A stretch of 64,000 nt of DNA, taken from positions 62,001 through 126,000 of the forward strand of contig NZ_LZZW01000014.1 in assembly GCF_014170375.1 (NCBI RefSeq). Direction: 5' to 3'. Of this stretch, positions 21,613-32,994 are shown in pieces. Below the pieces are notes generated by a model, which made no database searches, was not told where the DNA came from, and saw only the letters and a list, made by a program, of their open reading frames with translations. Made by a program: the position numbers and the translations under genes. Every line of letters starts with the position of its first letter. Position 1 is the first letter of the stretch. This DNA comes from Variovorax sp. UMC13 (GTDB lineage: Bacteria; Pseudomonadota; Gammaproteobacteria; Burkholderiales; Burkholderiaceae_C).

Positions 21613-22113
21613 CTATTCGAGTTCCTGCACCGGATTCTTGAGCCGGCGGATCATCTCGCCGACGCTGGCGCGCGGCGCGCCGCTGCGGCACAGGCCCTGG
21701 GTCGCGAGCGCGTGGGTGTAGTTGGAGTTCACCAGCGCCATCGGCTTCCATTCCGGATTGGCGACCAGTTCCCAGGCGCCGCCGCTCGAGCGCGCATAGC
21801 TCTTCACCTCGCCGGTCGCGCAGCGCACGCCCTCGTAGAAGGCATTGACCGCGTTGCCCGACTTGCTCGTGCCCACCGCGACGTAGCGCACCAGGCCGTC
21901 GCCGGTGATGGTGATGGTGGCGGGGTCGACGCCGAACTTGAGCGTCATGTAGGCGGGCACTTCGAAGGGCACCAGGCGACGCAGGTCGAAGGCCGGGGGC
22001 GGCGGGGTGTCGCTCTCCTTCCAGTCGGGACCCTGGAAGATCTGGCCGATGGCGCCGCCGCCCGCGCCGCCGAGCAGGCAAGCCAGCAGCAGGGCGCGGC
22101 TAGCGCGGGACAT
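21613..22113 (-). CDS. CNP1-like family exported protein, function unknown
   Basis: The ATG at 22113 gives 166 residues with a signal peptide ([20 protein letters not shown]) whose hydrophobic core holds a cysteine, so a lipoprotein is possible but the lipobox is poor. The rest ([40 protein letters not shown]) matches the pattern of the CNP1-like family seen in beta- and gammaproteobacteria; no biochemical role is known to me. The frame extends further upstream, but that region overlaps rppH. It overlaps the rppH 3' end by 14 nt and is probably cotranscribed. Confidence 0.7.
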   Translation of the reverse strand: MSRASRALLLACLLGGAGGGAIGQIFQGPDWKESDTPPPPAFDLRRLVPFEVPAYMTLKFGVDPATITITGDGLVRYVAVGTSKSGNAVNAFYEGVRCATGEVKSYARSSGGAWELVANPEWKPMALVNSNYTHALATQGLCRSGAPRASVGEMIRRLKNPVQELE

Positions 22114-22756
22114 GGAAGGGGTTGCGCGGGGCAGGGTGGTCGTTGGCAGGCGTGGCATTGGGGTCCGGGTCGAAGGTGGCGCCCGGGGGCAGGTCGAACT
22201 GAGGGTCTTGGCCTGCACCAGACGACGGGCGCTCGAATTCACGGGCGCGCACGTTGCTGCGCAGGAAGCGGTTGCGGAAATCCTGGCGGGGCAGGTAGCG
22301 TGCGAGTTCGGTCAGCGCCATTTCATAGACGCCGCGCTTGAACTCCACGACGACGTCGAGGGGGACCCAGTAGTCGTGCCAACGCCAGGCATCGAACTCC
22401 GGATGGTCGGTGGCACGCAGGTTGAGGTCCCAGTCGTGCCCGACCAACTGCAGCAGATACCAGATCTGCTTCTGGCCCTTGTAATGGCCCCGTGCGTCAC
22501 GGCGGATGAACCGATCCGGCACCTCGTAGCGCAACCAGTCACGGGTACGGGCGACGATCCTCACATGCTCCGGCTGGAGCCCTACCTCTTCATGCAATTC
22601 CCGGAACATGGCCTGCTCGGGGCTTTCGCCACGATCGATGCCGCCTTGCGGGAACTGCCAGGAGTGCGTGCGGATGCGTTTGCCCCAGAAAACCTCGTTT
22701 CTCTGGTTGAGCAGGATGATGCCGACGTTGGGCCTGAAGCCGTCCCGGTCGAGCAT
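22100..22756 (-). CDS. rppH: RNA pyrophosphohydrolase RppH
   Basis: RppH removes pyrophosphate from 5'-triphosphate mRNA and so starts mRNA decay. I use the ATG at 22756 ([18 protein letters not shown]), giving 218 residues; a TTG two codons earlier is possible. The Nudix box is at 38-60 ([20 protein letters not shown]). The C-terminal 50 residues past the Nudix domain are a proline-rich tail not found in the shorter enterobacterial protein. The gene is divergent from proS. Confidence 0.93.
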   Translation of the reverse strand: MLDRDGFRPNVGIILLNQRNEVFWGKRIRTHSWQFPQGGIDRGESPEQAMFRELHEEVGLQPEHVRIVARTRDWLRYEVPDRFIRRDARGHYKGQKQIWYLLQLVGHDWDLNLRATDHPEFDAWRWHDYWVPLDVVVEFKRGVYEMALTELARYLPRQDFRNRFLRSNVRAREFERPSSGAGQDPQFDLPPGATFDPDPNATPANDHPAPRNPFHVPR

Positions 22757-22870
22757 AATCAAACCCCAATTTTTGAACTGCGTTGATTATGCCTGCCGGG
22801 TTGCACTCGGCAAGCGACCAGTTCCCCGGCCCTGCGGCCCAAACCCCCTTCCCGAGCGCGCGAACGACCG

Positions 22871-24612
<1,742 letters not shown>

Positions 24613-24616
<4 letters not shown>

Positions 24617-25257
24617 GCCTGACGCCGGCCACCTCCCGCCGACAGCTGCTCGGCGGCGCGGCGGCCGGTGCGCTGGTGCTGGCCTGCCCGCGCGGCGCAT
24701 GGGCCGGCGCGCAGATCGAGGAGCCGCTGATCGACTCGGTGCGCACCGCGCTGAGTTCGGCCATCCACAACAAGGCGCCGCCGATCCCCGAATTCGCGAG
24801 CACCGAGGCGCGGATGGCCTATTTGCGCTGGCTGGGCGACATGAGCGAGCGGCTCAAGAAGAAGATCGCCGACTGGCCCTCGCGCAAGGAATTCCTCCAG
24901 ACCGCCTGGTACGAGAGCAAGCGCGCCGGGCTGGACGTGAGCCTGGTGCTGGGCCTGGTCCAGGTCGAGAGCAACTTCCGCAAGTTCGCCGTCTCGAGCG
25001 CCGGGGCGCGCGGCTACATGCAGGTCATGCCTTTCTGGACCCGGGTGATCGGCGACGCCGATCCCGCCAAGCTGTTCCACATGCAGACCAACCTGCGCTT
25101 CGGCTGCGTGATCCTGCGCCACTACCTGGACCGCGAGCGTGGCGACCTGTTCCTCACGCTGGGCCGCTACAACGGCAGCCGCGGGCGGGCGCCGTACCCG
25201 GACGCGGTGTTCGCCAACCAGCGGCTCTGGACCTTCAAGGACCGCGCGGCGGACTAG
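24613..25257 (+). CDS. lytic transglycosylase with a twin-arginine-like signal
   Basis: The 214-residue protein cleaves peptidoglycan by transglycosylation, judged from an SLT domain: catalytic Glu119 in [19 protein letters not shown] (131-140) and GRYNGSRGR near the end. The N-terminus contains SRRQLLGG (8-15), a hydrophobic stretch and a likely cut after AWA (31), which looks like a twin-arginine signal. The ATG overlaps the proS stop by 4 nt. Its 3' end overlaps the convergent CBS-domain gene by 4 nt. Confidence 0.88.
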
Positions 25258-26555
25258 TTCTTGGGCGGCGTGCGCGTCACCATCACCTGGTCGATGCGGT
25301 AGCTGTCGACGTCCATCACCTCGAAGGTGTAGCCGGCCCAGACCACGCTGTCGGTGCGCTTGGGCACGCGGCGCAGCATCACCATCAGGAAGCCCGCCAG
25401 CGTCTCGTACTCGTCGGCATGCGGCAGCACGTCGATGTCGAGCGCGCGCTGCACGTCCTGCACCGGCGTCACGCCGTCGATCAGCCAGGAGTTCTCGTCG
25501 CGCCGCACGATCTGCTGCTCCTCGTCTTCCTGCGGGCCGACCAGGTCGCCCATCACCGTGCTCATCACGTCGTTGAGCGTGATCACGCCGACCACCAGGC
25601 TGTACTCGTTGACGATGATCGCGAAGTCCTCGTGCGCCTGGCGGAACTGCTCCAGCACCTCGGTCAGCGAGAGCCGATCGGGCACCACCAGCGCCTTGTG
25701 CAGCGGCACGCCCTGGTCGAGCGCCAGCGGCTGGCCGCTCAGCACGCGCTGGAACATGTCCTTGGCATCGACGTAGCCCAGCACATGATCGATGTCGCCG
25801 TCGCACACCGGGTAGGCGGAGAAGGGCTCGGCCACGATGCGCGCGCGCAGCACCGATTCGGGGTCGTCCTTCTGGAACCAGGCGATGCGGTCGCGCGAGG
25901 TCATCACGCTGCCGACCAGCCGGGTGTCGAGCTCGAACACGTTGGCGATCACCTGCTGCTCGCGCGCGGCCAGCACGCCCGCGCGGGCGCCGGCCTCGGT
26001 CATGGCCAGGATGTCGGCCGAGGTGATCTGGTCGACGCGCTGCAGCGGCACGCCCAGGAGCTTGAACAGCAGGTCGGTGCAGCGCGTGAAGAACCACACC
26101 AGCGGCTTGAAGGTGGTGATCAGCACATTCATCGGGCCGACCATGCGCACCGCCAGCTGTTCGGGATCGTTCATGCCCAGGCGCTTGGGGAACAGGTCGG
26201 CGAAGACCAGGAACAGCGCGATCACGATCGAGAACGAGGCCGCGAAGGCCCAGCCCTGGGCCGCTTCGACGCTGAGCCAGCGGCCGAGCAGGTCGGCGAA
26301 GAAGGGGGAGAAAGCGCCTTCGCCCACCACGCCGCCCAGGATCGCCACCGCGTTGAGGCCGATCTGGACCACGGTGAAGTAGGGCCCGGGCTGTTCCTGG
26401 ATGCGCAGCACGCGGTCGGCGCGTGCGTCGCCGTCGTCGGCCATCTGGCGCAGGCGCAGGCGGCGGGAGGCTGCGAGCGTGATCTCGGCCAGCGAGAAGA
26501 AGGCGCTCGCCGCGATGAGCCCGAGGATGAGGAGCAGGCTTTGGGTCAGTGTCAT
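25254..26555 (-). CDS. membrane CNNM/CorB-type protein: DUF21, CBS pair and CorC/HlyC domains
   Basis: The 433 residues begin with the DUF21 membrane domain (segments at about 3-22, 62-85, 100-125, 140-165), then a CBS pair at about 215-335 (VMTSRDRIAWFQ, EDFAIIVNEYSLVVGVITLND) and the CorC_HlyC domain at the end (WLIDGVTPVQDVQRALDI, YEFEVMDVDS-like TFEVMDVDSYRIDQV). Family members take part in magnesium or cobalt efflux or resistance; the older name hemolysin is misleading. A 6-bp hairpin (26558-26573) lies directly before the start codon. Confidence 0.88.
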   Translation of the reverse strand: MTLTQSLLLILGLIAASAFFSLAEITLAASRRLRLRQMADDGDARADRVLRIQEQPGPYFTVVQIGLNAVAILGGVVGEGAFSPFFADLLGRWLSVEAAQGWAFAASFSIVIALFLVFADLFPKRLGMNDPEQLAVRMVGPMNVLITTFKPLVWFFTRCTDLLFKLLGVPLQRVDQITSADILAMTEAGARAGVLAAREQQVIANVFELDTRLVGSVMTSRDRIAWFQKDDPESVLRARIVAEPFSAYPVCDGDIDHVLGYVDAKDMFQRVLSGQPLALDQGVPLHKALVVPDRLSLTEVLEQFRQAHEDFAIIVNEYSLVVGVITLNDVMSTVMGDLVGPQEDEEQQIVRRDENSWLIDGVTPVQDVQRALDIDVLPHADEYETLAGFLMVMLRRVPKRTDSVVWAGYTFEVMDVDSYRIDQVMVTRTPPKN

Positions 26556-26621
26556 GGGGGTCTCGGAAGACCCTCATGTTACTGACTGTGCGGACGCCAC
26601 GACGCGCCCGCCGGTGCGGCC

Positions 26622-26948
26622 TCAGGCGGCGGGGGCGCCGATCACTTGCTGCAGCTCGCCCGATTCATACATCTCCATCAGGATGTCCGAACCGCCGATG
26701 AACTCGCCCTTGACGTAGAGCTGCGGGATGGTCGGCCAGTTGCTGTATTCCTTGATGCCCTGGCGGATTTCCTGGTCGTCGAGCACGTTGACCGTCTTGA
26801 GCGTGCGCGTGTCGACGCCCACGGCCTTGAGGATCTGGATCGCGCGGCCGGAGAAGCCGCACATCGGGAAGCTGGCGTTGCCCTTCATGAAGAGCACGAG
26901 TTCGTTGGTCTTGACGAGGTCGTCGATGCGTTGCTGGGCGTCGGACAT
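26622..26948 (-). CDS. grxD: monothiol glutaredoxin Grx4
   Basis: The 108-residue protein has the monothiol active site CGFS at 30-33, after FMKGNASFPM, and the glutathione-binding WPTIPQLYVKGEFIGGSDI block. Such proteins bind a 2Fe-2S cluster with glutathione and help deliver iron-sulfur clusters, often with BolA. The ATG at 26948 is used; AGGAGTG-like sequence lies upstream on the minus strand. It follows prmC by 67 nt in the hemA-prfA-prmC-grxD series, an arrangement common in betaproteobacteria. Confidence 0.95.
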   Translation of the reverse strand: MSDAQQRIDDLVKTNELVLFMKGNASFPMCGFSGRAIQILKAVGVDTRTLKTVNVLDDQEIRQGIKEYSNWPTIPQLYVKGEFIGGSDILMEMYESGELQQVIGAPAA

Positions 26949-27015
26949 GGGGCACTCCTGAAAATAGACTGATCGGATTATTTCACCGCGCCGGCTTTCG
27001 CGCCGCGCGGCGGAT

Positions 27016-27864
27016 TCAAAGCCCGGCGTGGCGCCCGCCGGTGCAGCGCGCGATGCCGGCCAGGTCGTGGCGGTGCTGCACGTCTTCGAAGCCCTGCGCC
27101 GCCAGCAGCGCACGCACGGCCCCGGCCTGGTCGTGACCATGCTCGAGCAGCAGCCAGCCGCCGGCTGCGAGGTGGCCGGGCGCGGCGCGCACGATGCGGC
27201 GCAGGTCGTCGAGGCCGTCGGCGCCCGCCACCAGCGCGGCCACGGGTTCGTGCGCCAGCGCGGGCAGGTGCGGGTCGCCGGCCGCAATGTAGGGTGGGTT
27301 GGACACGATCAGGTCGTAGCCCGCGGCCGCGCCGGCCAGCCAGTCGGCCTGGGCGAAGCGCACCGCCAGGCCCAGCCGCCGGCCGTTCTCGCTGGCGACC
27401 GCCAGCGCGTCGGCGCTGGCATCCACCGCGTCGACACGGGCGTCGGGCCGCGCCTGCTGCAGCGCCAGCGCGATCGCGCCGCTGCCGGTGCCGAGGTCGA
27501 GCACGGTGGGGGCCTCGCGTTCCCGCAGGACCTCGAGCGCCCATTCGACCAGCGTCTCGGTGTCGGGCCGCGGCACCAGCACGCGGGCATCGACCTTCAG
27601 CGCCAGGCCGTGGAATTCCTTCTCGCCCAGCAGGTAGGCCGCGGGTTCGCCCGCGGCACGGCGGGCGCACAGCGACGCGAAGGCGGCCCATGCGGGCTCG
27701 GGCAGCGCATCGCCGTCGTGCGCCAGCAGCCAGGCGCGCTCGTGCACCGGGCGCTGCAGCACCTGCAGCAGCAGCAGTTGGGCATCGAGCCGGTCCACGC
27801 CCAGCGCGGCCGCGGCGCGCAGCGCCTGGGCCAGCGTCGAAGGGGCCTGCGACAGATCGGTCAT
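27016..27864 (-). CDS. prmC: release factor glutamine methyltransferase PrmC
   Basis: PrmC methylates the glutamine of the GGQ motif of RF1 and RF2. The 282 residues have an N-terminal helical domain, the SAM-binding motif [15 protein letters not shown] (121-135) and the catalytic NPPY at 189-192 ([11 protein letters not shown]). The ATG overlaps the prfA stop by 4 nt, so enzyme and substrate gene are translationally coupled. Confidence 0.97.
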   Translation of the reverse strand: MTDLSQAPSTLAQALRAAAALGVDRLDAQLLLLQVLQRPVHERAWLLAHDGDALPEPAWAAFASLCARRAAGEPAAYLLGEKEFHGLALKVDARVLVPRPDTETLVEWALEVLREREAPTVLDLGTGSGAIALALQQARPDARVDAVDASADALAVASENGRRLGLAVRFAQADWLAGAAAGYDLIVSNPPYIAAGDPHLPALAHEPVAALVAGADGLDDLRRIVRAAPGHLAAGGWLLLEHGHDQAGAVRALLAAQGFEDVQHRHDLAGIARCTGGRHAGL

Positions 27865-28949
27865 GCGGGCAGGCTCGATTCCAGCTCGGCCAGTTGTTCG
27901 GCTTCGCGCGCGGCCTGCAGCGCGGCCAGCACGTCGCCCAGGTCGCCTTCCATGATCTGCAGCAGCTTGTAGAGCGTGAGGTTGATGCGGTGGTCGGTGA
28001 GCCGGCCCTGCGGGAAGTTGTAGGTGCGGATGCGGTCGGAGCGGTCGCCACTGCCGACCAGGCCCTTGCGCAGCGCCGCGTCCTTGGCGGCGCGCTCGCT
28101 GCGGTCCTTCTCCTGGATCCGGGCCGACAGCACCTGCAGCGCCTTGGCCTTGTTGCGGTGCTGGCTGCGGTCGTCCTGGCACTCGGCCACGATGCCGGTC
28201 GGGATGTGCGTGATGCGCACCGCCGAGTCGGTCTTGTTGATGTGCTGGCCGCCGGCGCCGCTGGCGCGGTAGGTGTCGATGCGCAGGTCGGCCGGGTTGA
28301 TCTGCACCGCCACCGTCTCGTCGGGCTCGGCCAGCACCGCCACCGTGCAGGCGCTGGTGTGGATCCGGCCCTGGGTCTCGGTGGCCGGCACGCGCTGCAC
28401 GCGGTGGCCGCCCGATTCGAAGCGCAGCTGGCCGAACACGTCGTCGCCCACGATGCGCAGCACCACTTCCTTGTAGCCGCCCAGTTCGCTCGGGCTCTCG
28501 CTCACGATCTCGCAGCGCCAGCCGGCGCGCTCGCAGTAGCGCGTGTACATGCGCAGCAGGTCGCCCGCGAACAGCGCCGATTCGTCGCCGCCGGTGCCGG
28601 CGCGGATCTCCATGAAGGCGTTGCGCGCGTCGTCGGGGTCCTTGGGCAGCAGCAGGCGCTGCAGTTCGTCCTCGAGCTGCAGCAGCTCGGCCTCGCCGCC
28701 CGCGATCTCCTCCTGCGCCATCTCGGCCATGTCGGGATCGTCGAGCATCTCGCGCGCGGCCGCGATGTCGGCCTCGCGCTGCGTGTAGCGGGCCCAGCGG
28801 CCGGCGATCTGCGTGACCTCGGCGTGCTCCCTGGAGATCACGCGGTACTGCGCCATGTCGCTCATGATGTCCTCGCGCGAGAGCAGGAAGTCCAGCTCGC
28901 CGAGGCGTTGCGCATAGCGCTCGAGTTGGTGGCGCAGAAAGGGTTTCAC
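27861..28949 (-). CDS. prfA: peptide chain release factor 1
   Basis: RF1 reads UAA and UAG stop codons and triggers peptide release. The GTG at 28949 gives 362 residues starting (M)[20 protein letters not shown], matching family length; no ATG is available until about residue 29. The stop-reading region ([20 protein letters not shown]) and the GGQ motif ([17 protein letters not shown]) are intact. It lies between hemA (88 nt upstream) and prmC (4-nt overlap). Confidence 0.96.
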   Translation of the reverse strand: MKPFLRHQLERYAQRLGELDFLLSREDIMSDMAQYRVISREHAEVTQIAGRWARYTQREADIAAAREMLDDPDMAEMAQEEIAGGEAELLQLEDELQRLLLPKDPDDARNAFMEIRAGTGGDESALFAGDLLRMYTRYCERAGWRCEIVSESPSELGGYKEVVLRIVGDDVFGQLRFESGGHRVQRVPATETQGRIHTSACTVAVLAEPDETVAVQINPADLRIDTYRASGAGGQHINKTDSAVRITHIPTGIVAECQDDRSQHRNKAKALQVLSARIQEKDRSERAAKDAALRKGLVGSGDRSDRIRTYNFPQGRLTDHRINLTLYKLLQIMEGDLGDVLAALQAAREAEQLAELESSLPA

Positions 28950-29037
28950 GGCAGGAACGAAGAAAGAGGAGGGGGCGCCGCCCGGGCGGGCGACGAAGGC
29001 GAGCGGCCGACTGCAGCGGCCGGGCGGACCGGCGTCG

Positions 29038-30327
29038 CTAACGCTCTTTGGGGCCGCGCGGATCGCCGCGCAGGAACAGGCGCGAGACCACCTGCGCGGT
29101 CTGCGCACGCGCGGCGGCGTCGCCCGCGTGCAGCTCGGCCATGGCGCCGTGCAGCATCTTCTGCGTGAGGCCGCGCGAGAGCGCCTCCAGCACCGCATCG
29201 ACCGATTCGCCCCTGGCCAGCAGCTTGCGCGCGCGGGCCAGCTCGGCCGCGCGCCACTCGTCGGTCTGGGCGTTGAGCTGCTGGATCAGCGGCACCGTGC
29301 CGCGCTGGTCCAGCCAGTGCATGAAGCTCTGCACGCCGGCAGCGATGATGACTTCGGCCTGTGCCACCGCAGCCTGGCGGCTGGCCTGGCCCTGCTGCAC
29401 CACCTGGGCCAGGTCGTCCACGGTGTAGAGGTAGACGTCTTCCAGCGCCTTGACTTCGGGTTCGATGTCGCGCGGCACGGCCAGGTCGACCATGAACATG
29501 GGGCGGTGCTTGCGCTGCTTGAGCGCGCGCTCGACCGCGCCCAGGCCGATCAGCGGCAGGGTGCTGGCGGTGCAGCTCACCACGATGTCGAAGTCGGCCA
29601 GCCGCGCCGGCAGGTCGGCCAGCCGCATCGCGGTGCCGCCGAAGCGGGTGGCGAGCTTCTCGCCGCGCTCGATGGTGCGGTTGGCGATGGTGATGGACTT
29701 GGGTTCCTTGGCCGCGAAATGGGTCGCGGCCAGGTCGATCATCTCGCCCGCGCCCACGAACAGCACGCGGGTCTGGCGCAGGTCCTCGAACAGCTGGCCG
29801 GCCAGGCGCACGGCCGCGGCCGCCATGCTGATCGAATGGGCGCCGATCTCGGTGGCGGTGCGCACTTCCTTGGCCACCGCGAAGGAGCGCTGGAACAGCT
29901 GGTTGAGCGTGCTGCCCAGCGAACCCACGCTCTCGGCCGCGCGCACCGCGTCCTTCATCTGGCCCAGGATCTGGGCCTCGCCCAGCACCATCGAATCGAG
30001 GCCGCTGGCCACGCGGAAGGCATGGCGCGCCACGGCGTCGTTGCTCAGCGTGTAGGCATGGGAGCGCAGCAGGGCCGGCGACACGCCGCCGCTCTCGGCC
30101 AGCCAGCCCAGCGCGTGGTCGACCGCGGCATGGTCGGCGGCGCAATAGATCTCGGTGCGGTTGCAGGTGGAGATGATCGCGGCCTCGATCGCCGGGTGCC
30201 GGCCGGAGGCGAAGGAACTGCGCAGGCTCTGCAGCGTGGGGGCCAGTTGATCGACCGCGAACGCGAAACGACCGCGCAGATCGAGCGGCGCGGTCGTGTG
30301 GTTCAACCCAAGGGCCCAGACTGACAT
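29038..30327 (-). CDS. hemA: glutamyl-tRNA reductase
   Basis: HemA reduces glutamyl-tRNA to glutamate-1-semialdehyde, the first committed step of tetrapyrrole synthesis by the C5 route. This is unlike alphaproteobacteria, which use ALA synthase. The 429 residues start [20 protein letters not shown], include the catalytic Cys55 ([10 protein letters not shown]), [15 protein letters not shown], and an NADPH-binding domain ([14 protein letters not shown]). No Shine-Dalgarno sequence precedes the ATG; a TATAAT box ends 8 nt upstream. Confidence 0.97.
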   Translation of the reverse strand: MSVWALGLNHTTAPLDLRGRFAFAVDQLAPTLQSLRSSFASGRHPAIEAAIISTCNRTEIYCAADHAAVDHALGWLAESGGVSPALLRSHAYTLSNDAVARHAFRVASGLDSMVLGEAQILGQMKDAVRAAESVGSLGSTLNQLFQRSFAVAKEVRTATEIGAHSISMAAAAVRLAGQLFEDLRQTRVLFVGAGEMIDLAATHFAAKEPKSITIANRTIERGEKLATRFGGTAMRLADLPARLADFDIVVSCTASTLPLIGLGAVERALKQRKHRPMFMVDLAVPRDIEPEVKALEDVYLYTVDDLAQVVQQGQASRQAAVAQAEVIIAAGVQSFMHWLDQRGTVPLIQQLNAQTDEWRAAELARARKLLARGESVDAVLEALSRGLTQKMLHGAMAELHAGDAAARAQTAQVVSRLFLRGDPRGPKER

Positions 30328-30335
30328 AGACGGCG

Positions 30336-30341
30336 ATTATA
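30336..30341 (-). promoter_or_regulatory. -10 box (TATAAT) immediately before hemA
   Basis: A perfect TATAAT on the minus strand ends 8 nt before the hemA ATG. If used, the mRNA would have almost no 5' leader. No good -35 is seen. The same bases read TATAAA on the plus strand, toward the small membrane protein gene. Confidence 0.4.
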
Positions 30342-30432
30342 AAATCAGCGGCCGACCGGGTCCCGCCAGGGGGTCAATGGCATTCCCCATGACCGCCATG
30401 ATTTTTGCCGCCTGGCCCTCGTTTCCCCTCTG

Positions 30433-30711
30433 ATGGACCTGCTGAACACCCTCGATCACCTGCTGAATTTCGCCGCGCCGGCGGCCTTTCTGGCGCTGGT
30501 GCTGGTGGCGATCGGGCGTTTCCTGGGCGCCTCGCGCACCGGCGTGCCGCGCTGGTGGCTGCAGTGGGCGATCACCTTTGCGGCGGGCCTGGGGGTGCTG
30601 GCGGCCGGGCTCGTGCTGTCCGGGCGCGACGGCCGGATGAGCACCTATGCCGCGCTGGTGGTCGTTTGTGGCACGGTCCAGTGGCTGGTGCTGCGCGGCT
30701 GGCGCCGCTGA
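30433..30711 (+). CDS. small membrane protein, three predicted helices, function unknown
   Basis: The 92-residue product is hydrophobic with likely membrane segments at about 12-31 (FAAPAAFLALVLVAIGRFL), 43-62 (WLQWAITFAAGLGVLAAGLV) and 70-87 (STYAALVVVCGTVQWLVL), and basic connecting loops (ASRTGVPR, GRDGR, RGWRR). I do not recognise a family. It is divergent from hemA and convergent with the GNAT gene (7 nt apart). Composition and a clean stop support a real gene, but this is not proven. Confidence 0.65.
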   Translation: MDLLNTLDHLLNFAAPAAFLALVLVAIGRFLGASRTGVPRWWLQWAITFAAGLGVLAAGLVLSGRDGRMSTYAALVVVCGTVQWLVLRGWRR

Positions 30712-30718
30712 GCCGCCC

Positions 30719-31231
30719 TCAGCCGAGCCGGCGCGCCATGTACACCGCGTCGCCCGGGTAGGTGGCGAGCCGGGCCTGCTGTTCGACGCCCGCGGGCGCT
30801 GTCGGCGCGTAGCCGTGGCGCGCCCAGAAACCGACCGAAGCCTGCACCGACACCAGCGTCGAATGCGCCCAGCCCGCCTGCGCCGCGTGGGCCCAGGCGT
30901 GGCGCACCAGCAACGGCCCCTGGCCCAGACCGGCCGCCGACGGATGCACCGCCAGGTCGTGCAGGTAGAGCGCATCGGCCGCGGGCGCGGGCTCGAATTC
31001 GCCGTGCAGCGGCGTGAGCTTGCCCAGCACCGAGGGGTAGGCGGCCAGGTAGGCGCACACGGCGCCGGCCCGTTCGGCCACCCAGCCGGTGTGCGGCGCG
31101 GCCGCCAGCCGGCGGGCGATCAGCGCGCCGTCCTCCACGAAGCCCGCGCCGTAACAGGCCAGCTGGACCGCCAGCACGGCCTCGAGGTCGTCGGCGCGCA
31201 TCGCGCGCAGCCGCACGGCTTCCGACGCCAT
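30719..31231 (-). CDS. GNAT-family N-acetyltransferase
   Basis: The 170-residue protein has a GNAT fold: an N-terminal VRLRAMRADDLEAVLAVQLA, the acetyl-CoA loop region LYLHDLAVHPSAAGLGQGPLL (about 93-113; R/Q-x-x-G-x-G/A type), and SVGFWARHGYAPTAP near 132-146. The substrate is unknown. Its ATG overlaps the stop of the ABC ATPase gene by one base, so it is the coupled last gene of the ABC operon. Confidence 0.82.
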   Translation of the reverse strand: MASEAVRLRAMRADDLEAVLAVQLACYGAGFVEDGALIARRLAAAPHTGWVAERAGAVCAYLAAYPSVLGKLTPLHGEFEPAPAADALYLHDLAVHPSAAGLGQGPLLVRHAWAHAAQAGWAHSTLVSVQASVGFWARHGYAPTAPAGVEQQARLATYPGDAVYMARRLG

Positions 31232-32025
31232 CAGGCCAGCAGCAGCTTGTCGTCGTCGAGCTTCTCGCCGCGCGTCTGCTCGAACATGCGCAGCAGGTCG
31301 GGCACGTCGAGCCCGTCGCGCTGCGGACCGGCCACGTCGAGGATCACCTGGCCCTCGTGCAGCATCACGGTGCGCGAACCGTAGTCCAGCGCCTGGCGCA
31401 TGCTGTGGGTGACCATCATCGCGGTCAGCTGGCTGCCTTCGACGATCTTGGCCGTGAGCTCGAGCACGAAGGCCGCGGTCTTGGGGTCGAGCGCGGCCGT
31501 GTGCTCGTCCAGCAGCAGGATGCGCGAGGGCCGCAGCGAGGCCATCAGCAGGCTCACCGCCTGCCGCTGGCCGCCCGAGAGCAGGCCGATGCGGTCGGTC
31601 AGCCGGTTCTCCAGCCCCAGCTTGAGGATCGCCAGCTTCTCGCGGAACAGCTCGCGCAGGCCGCGGTTGAGCGCGAAGCCGAAGCTGCGGCGCTCGCCGC
31701 GCTTCCAGGCCAGCGCCATGTTCTCCTCGATGGTCAGGGCCTCGCAGGTGCCGGCCATCGGGTCCTGGAACACGCGGGCCACCATGCCCGAGCGCTGCCA
31801 GGCGTTGAGCCGCGTCACGTCCTTGCCGTCGATCTCGATGCGGCCCTGGTCGACGATCAGGTCGCCGCTCACCGCGTTGAGGAAGGTCGACTTGCCCGCG
31901 CCGTTCGAGCCGATCACGGTGACGAACTGGCCGGTGGGGATCTCCAGGTCGAGCCCGCGCAGCACGCGGTTCTCGATCGGCGTGCCCGGATTGAAGGTGA
32001 TCTCGAGTTGTTGGGCGCGCAGCAT
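31231..32025 (-). CDS. ABC transporter ATP-binding protein (TrpZ-like)
   Basis: The 264 residues form a standard ABC ATPase: Walker A GSNGAGKST (39-47), signature LSGGQRQAVSL (149-159), Walker B ILLLDEHTAALD (169-180) and the switch histidine in MMVTHSMRQAL (203-213). It energises the permease encoded just upstream (1-nt overlap) together with the binding protein at 32995-33975. The set resembles the TrpXYZ/PF04392-linked importers; the substrate cannot be read from sequence. Confidence 0.88.
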   Translation of the reverse strand: MLRAQQLEITFNPGTPIENRVLRGLDLEIPTGQFVTVIGSNGAGKSTFLNAVSGDLIVDQGRIEIDGKDVTRLNAWQRSGMVARVFQDPMAGTCEALTIEENMALAWKRGERRSFGFALNRGLRELFREKLAILKLGLENRLTDRIGLLSGGQRQAVSLLMASLRPSRILLLDEHTAALDPKTAAFVLELTAKIVEGSQLTAMMVTHSMRQALDYGSRTVMLHEGQVILDVAGPQRDGLDVPDLLRMFEQTRGEKLDDDKLLLA

Positions 32026-32921
32026 CAGTTCTTCCCCTTGAAAAGCGCGCCCAGCTTGCGCTTGTAGGCGGGCACCAGCAGCGCGAAGGCCACCAGCACG
32101 GCGGTCACCAGGTTCAGGTCCTGCGCCTGCAGGCCCATGAAGTCGGTGTTGAGCGCCAGCGCGATGAAGAAGCGATAGAGCAGCGCACCGATGATGCAGG
32201 CCAGCGTGGTGATCACCATGCTGCGCGCGGGCAGCAGGGTTTCGCCGATGATCACCGCGGCCAGGCCGATCACGATCGTGCCCACGCCCATCGAGATGTC
32301 GGCCGTGCCCTGGCTCTGCGCGAACAGCGCGCCCGCCAGCGCCACCAGTGCATTGGAGATCGCCAGGCCGGCCATGGTGTGGAAGTCGGTCGAGATGCCC
32401 TGGGCGCGCGCCATGCGTGCATTGCTGCCGGTGGCGCGCATCGCGAGCCCGGCTTCGGAGGCGAAGAAGATGTCGACCACGATCTTGGCCGCGATCACGA
32501 TCAGCAGCAGCAACAGCGGCTTGGCCCACTGCTCGGGCATGCCGCCGAAGTCGACCATGGTGAACACGGTGGGTTCGCTGATCAGCGCGACGTTGGGCTT
32601 GCCCATCACGCGCAGGTTGATCGAGTACAGCGCGATCATCACCAGGATGCTCGCGAGCAGCTGCATGATCTTGAGCTTGACGTTGAGCCAGGCCGTGAGC
32701 CAGCCCGAGGCGGCACCGGCGATGCAGGCCACGACGGTGGCGGGCACGGGGTTCCAGCCGGCGACGATCAGCGTCGCGGCCACGGCCGCACCCAGCGGAA
32801 AGCTCCCGTCGACCGTGAGGTCGGGGAAATTGATGATGCGGAACGACATGAAGACGCCCAGCGCGACCAGTCCGAAGATCAGACCGATCTCGATGGCGCC
32901 CAGCGATGCGATGAGGGACAT
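32025..32921 (-). CDS. ABC transporter permease (TrpY-like, branched-chain type fold)
   Basis: The 298-residue permease has about eight to nine membrane helices (FGLVALGVFMSFRIINFPDL near 20-40, AVIIGETLLP near 210). SFRIINFPDLTVDGSFPLGAAVAA is the hallmark region of permeases that go with PF04392 binding proteins. I use the ATG at 32921, preceded by AGGAAG; an in-frame ATG at 32942 would lack a site. It lies 73 nt after the binding-protein gene and overlaps the ATPase gene by one base. Confidence 0.88.
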   Translation of the reverse strand: MSLIASLGAIEIGLIFGLVALGVFMSFRIINFPDLTVDGSFPLGAAVAATLIVAGWNPVPATVVACIAGAASGWLTAWLNVKLKIMQLLASILVMIALYSINLRVMGKPNVALISEPTVFTMVDFGGMPEQWAKPLLLLLIVIAAKIVVDIFFASEAGLAMRATGSNARMARAQGISTDFHTMAGLAISNALVALAGALFAQSQGTADISMGVGTIVIGLAAVIIGETLLPARSMVITTLACIIGALLYRFFIALALNTDFMGLQAQDLNLVTAVLVAFALLVPAYKRKLGALFKGKN

Positions 32922-32994
32922 GGGGGGCTTCCTGCGAGGCAAGAGAACAGGCCCGTCGCCACCACCCGGCGGCGAGCGGGCCCGCAGGGCTGGC

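Noticed and set aside
22114..22242. 43-residue N-terminal extension of the CNP1-like protein
   Set aside because: It lies inside rppH, is Thr/Pro/Arg-rich and would bury the signal peptide; the ATG at 22113 is better.
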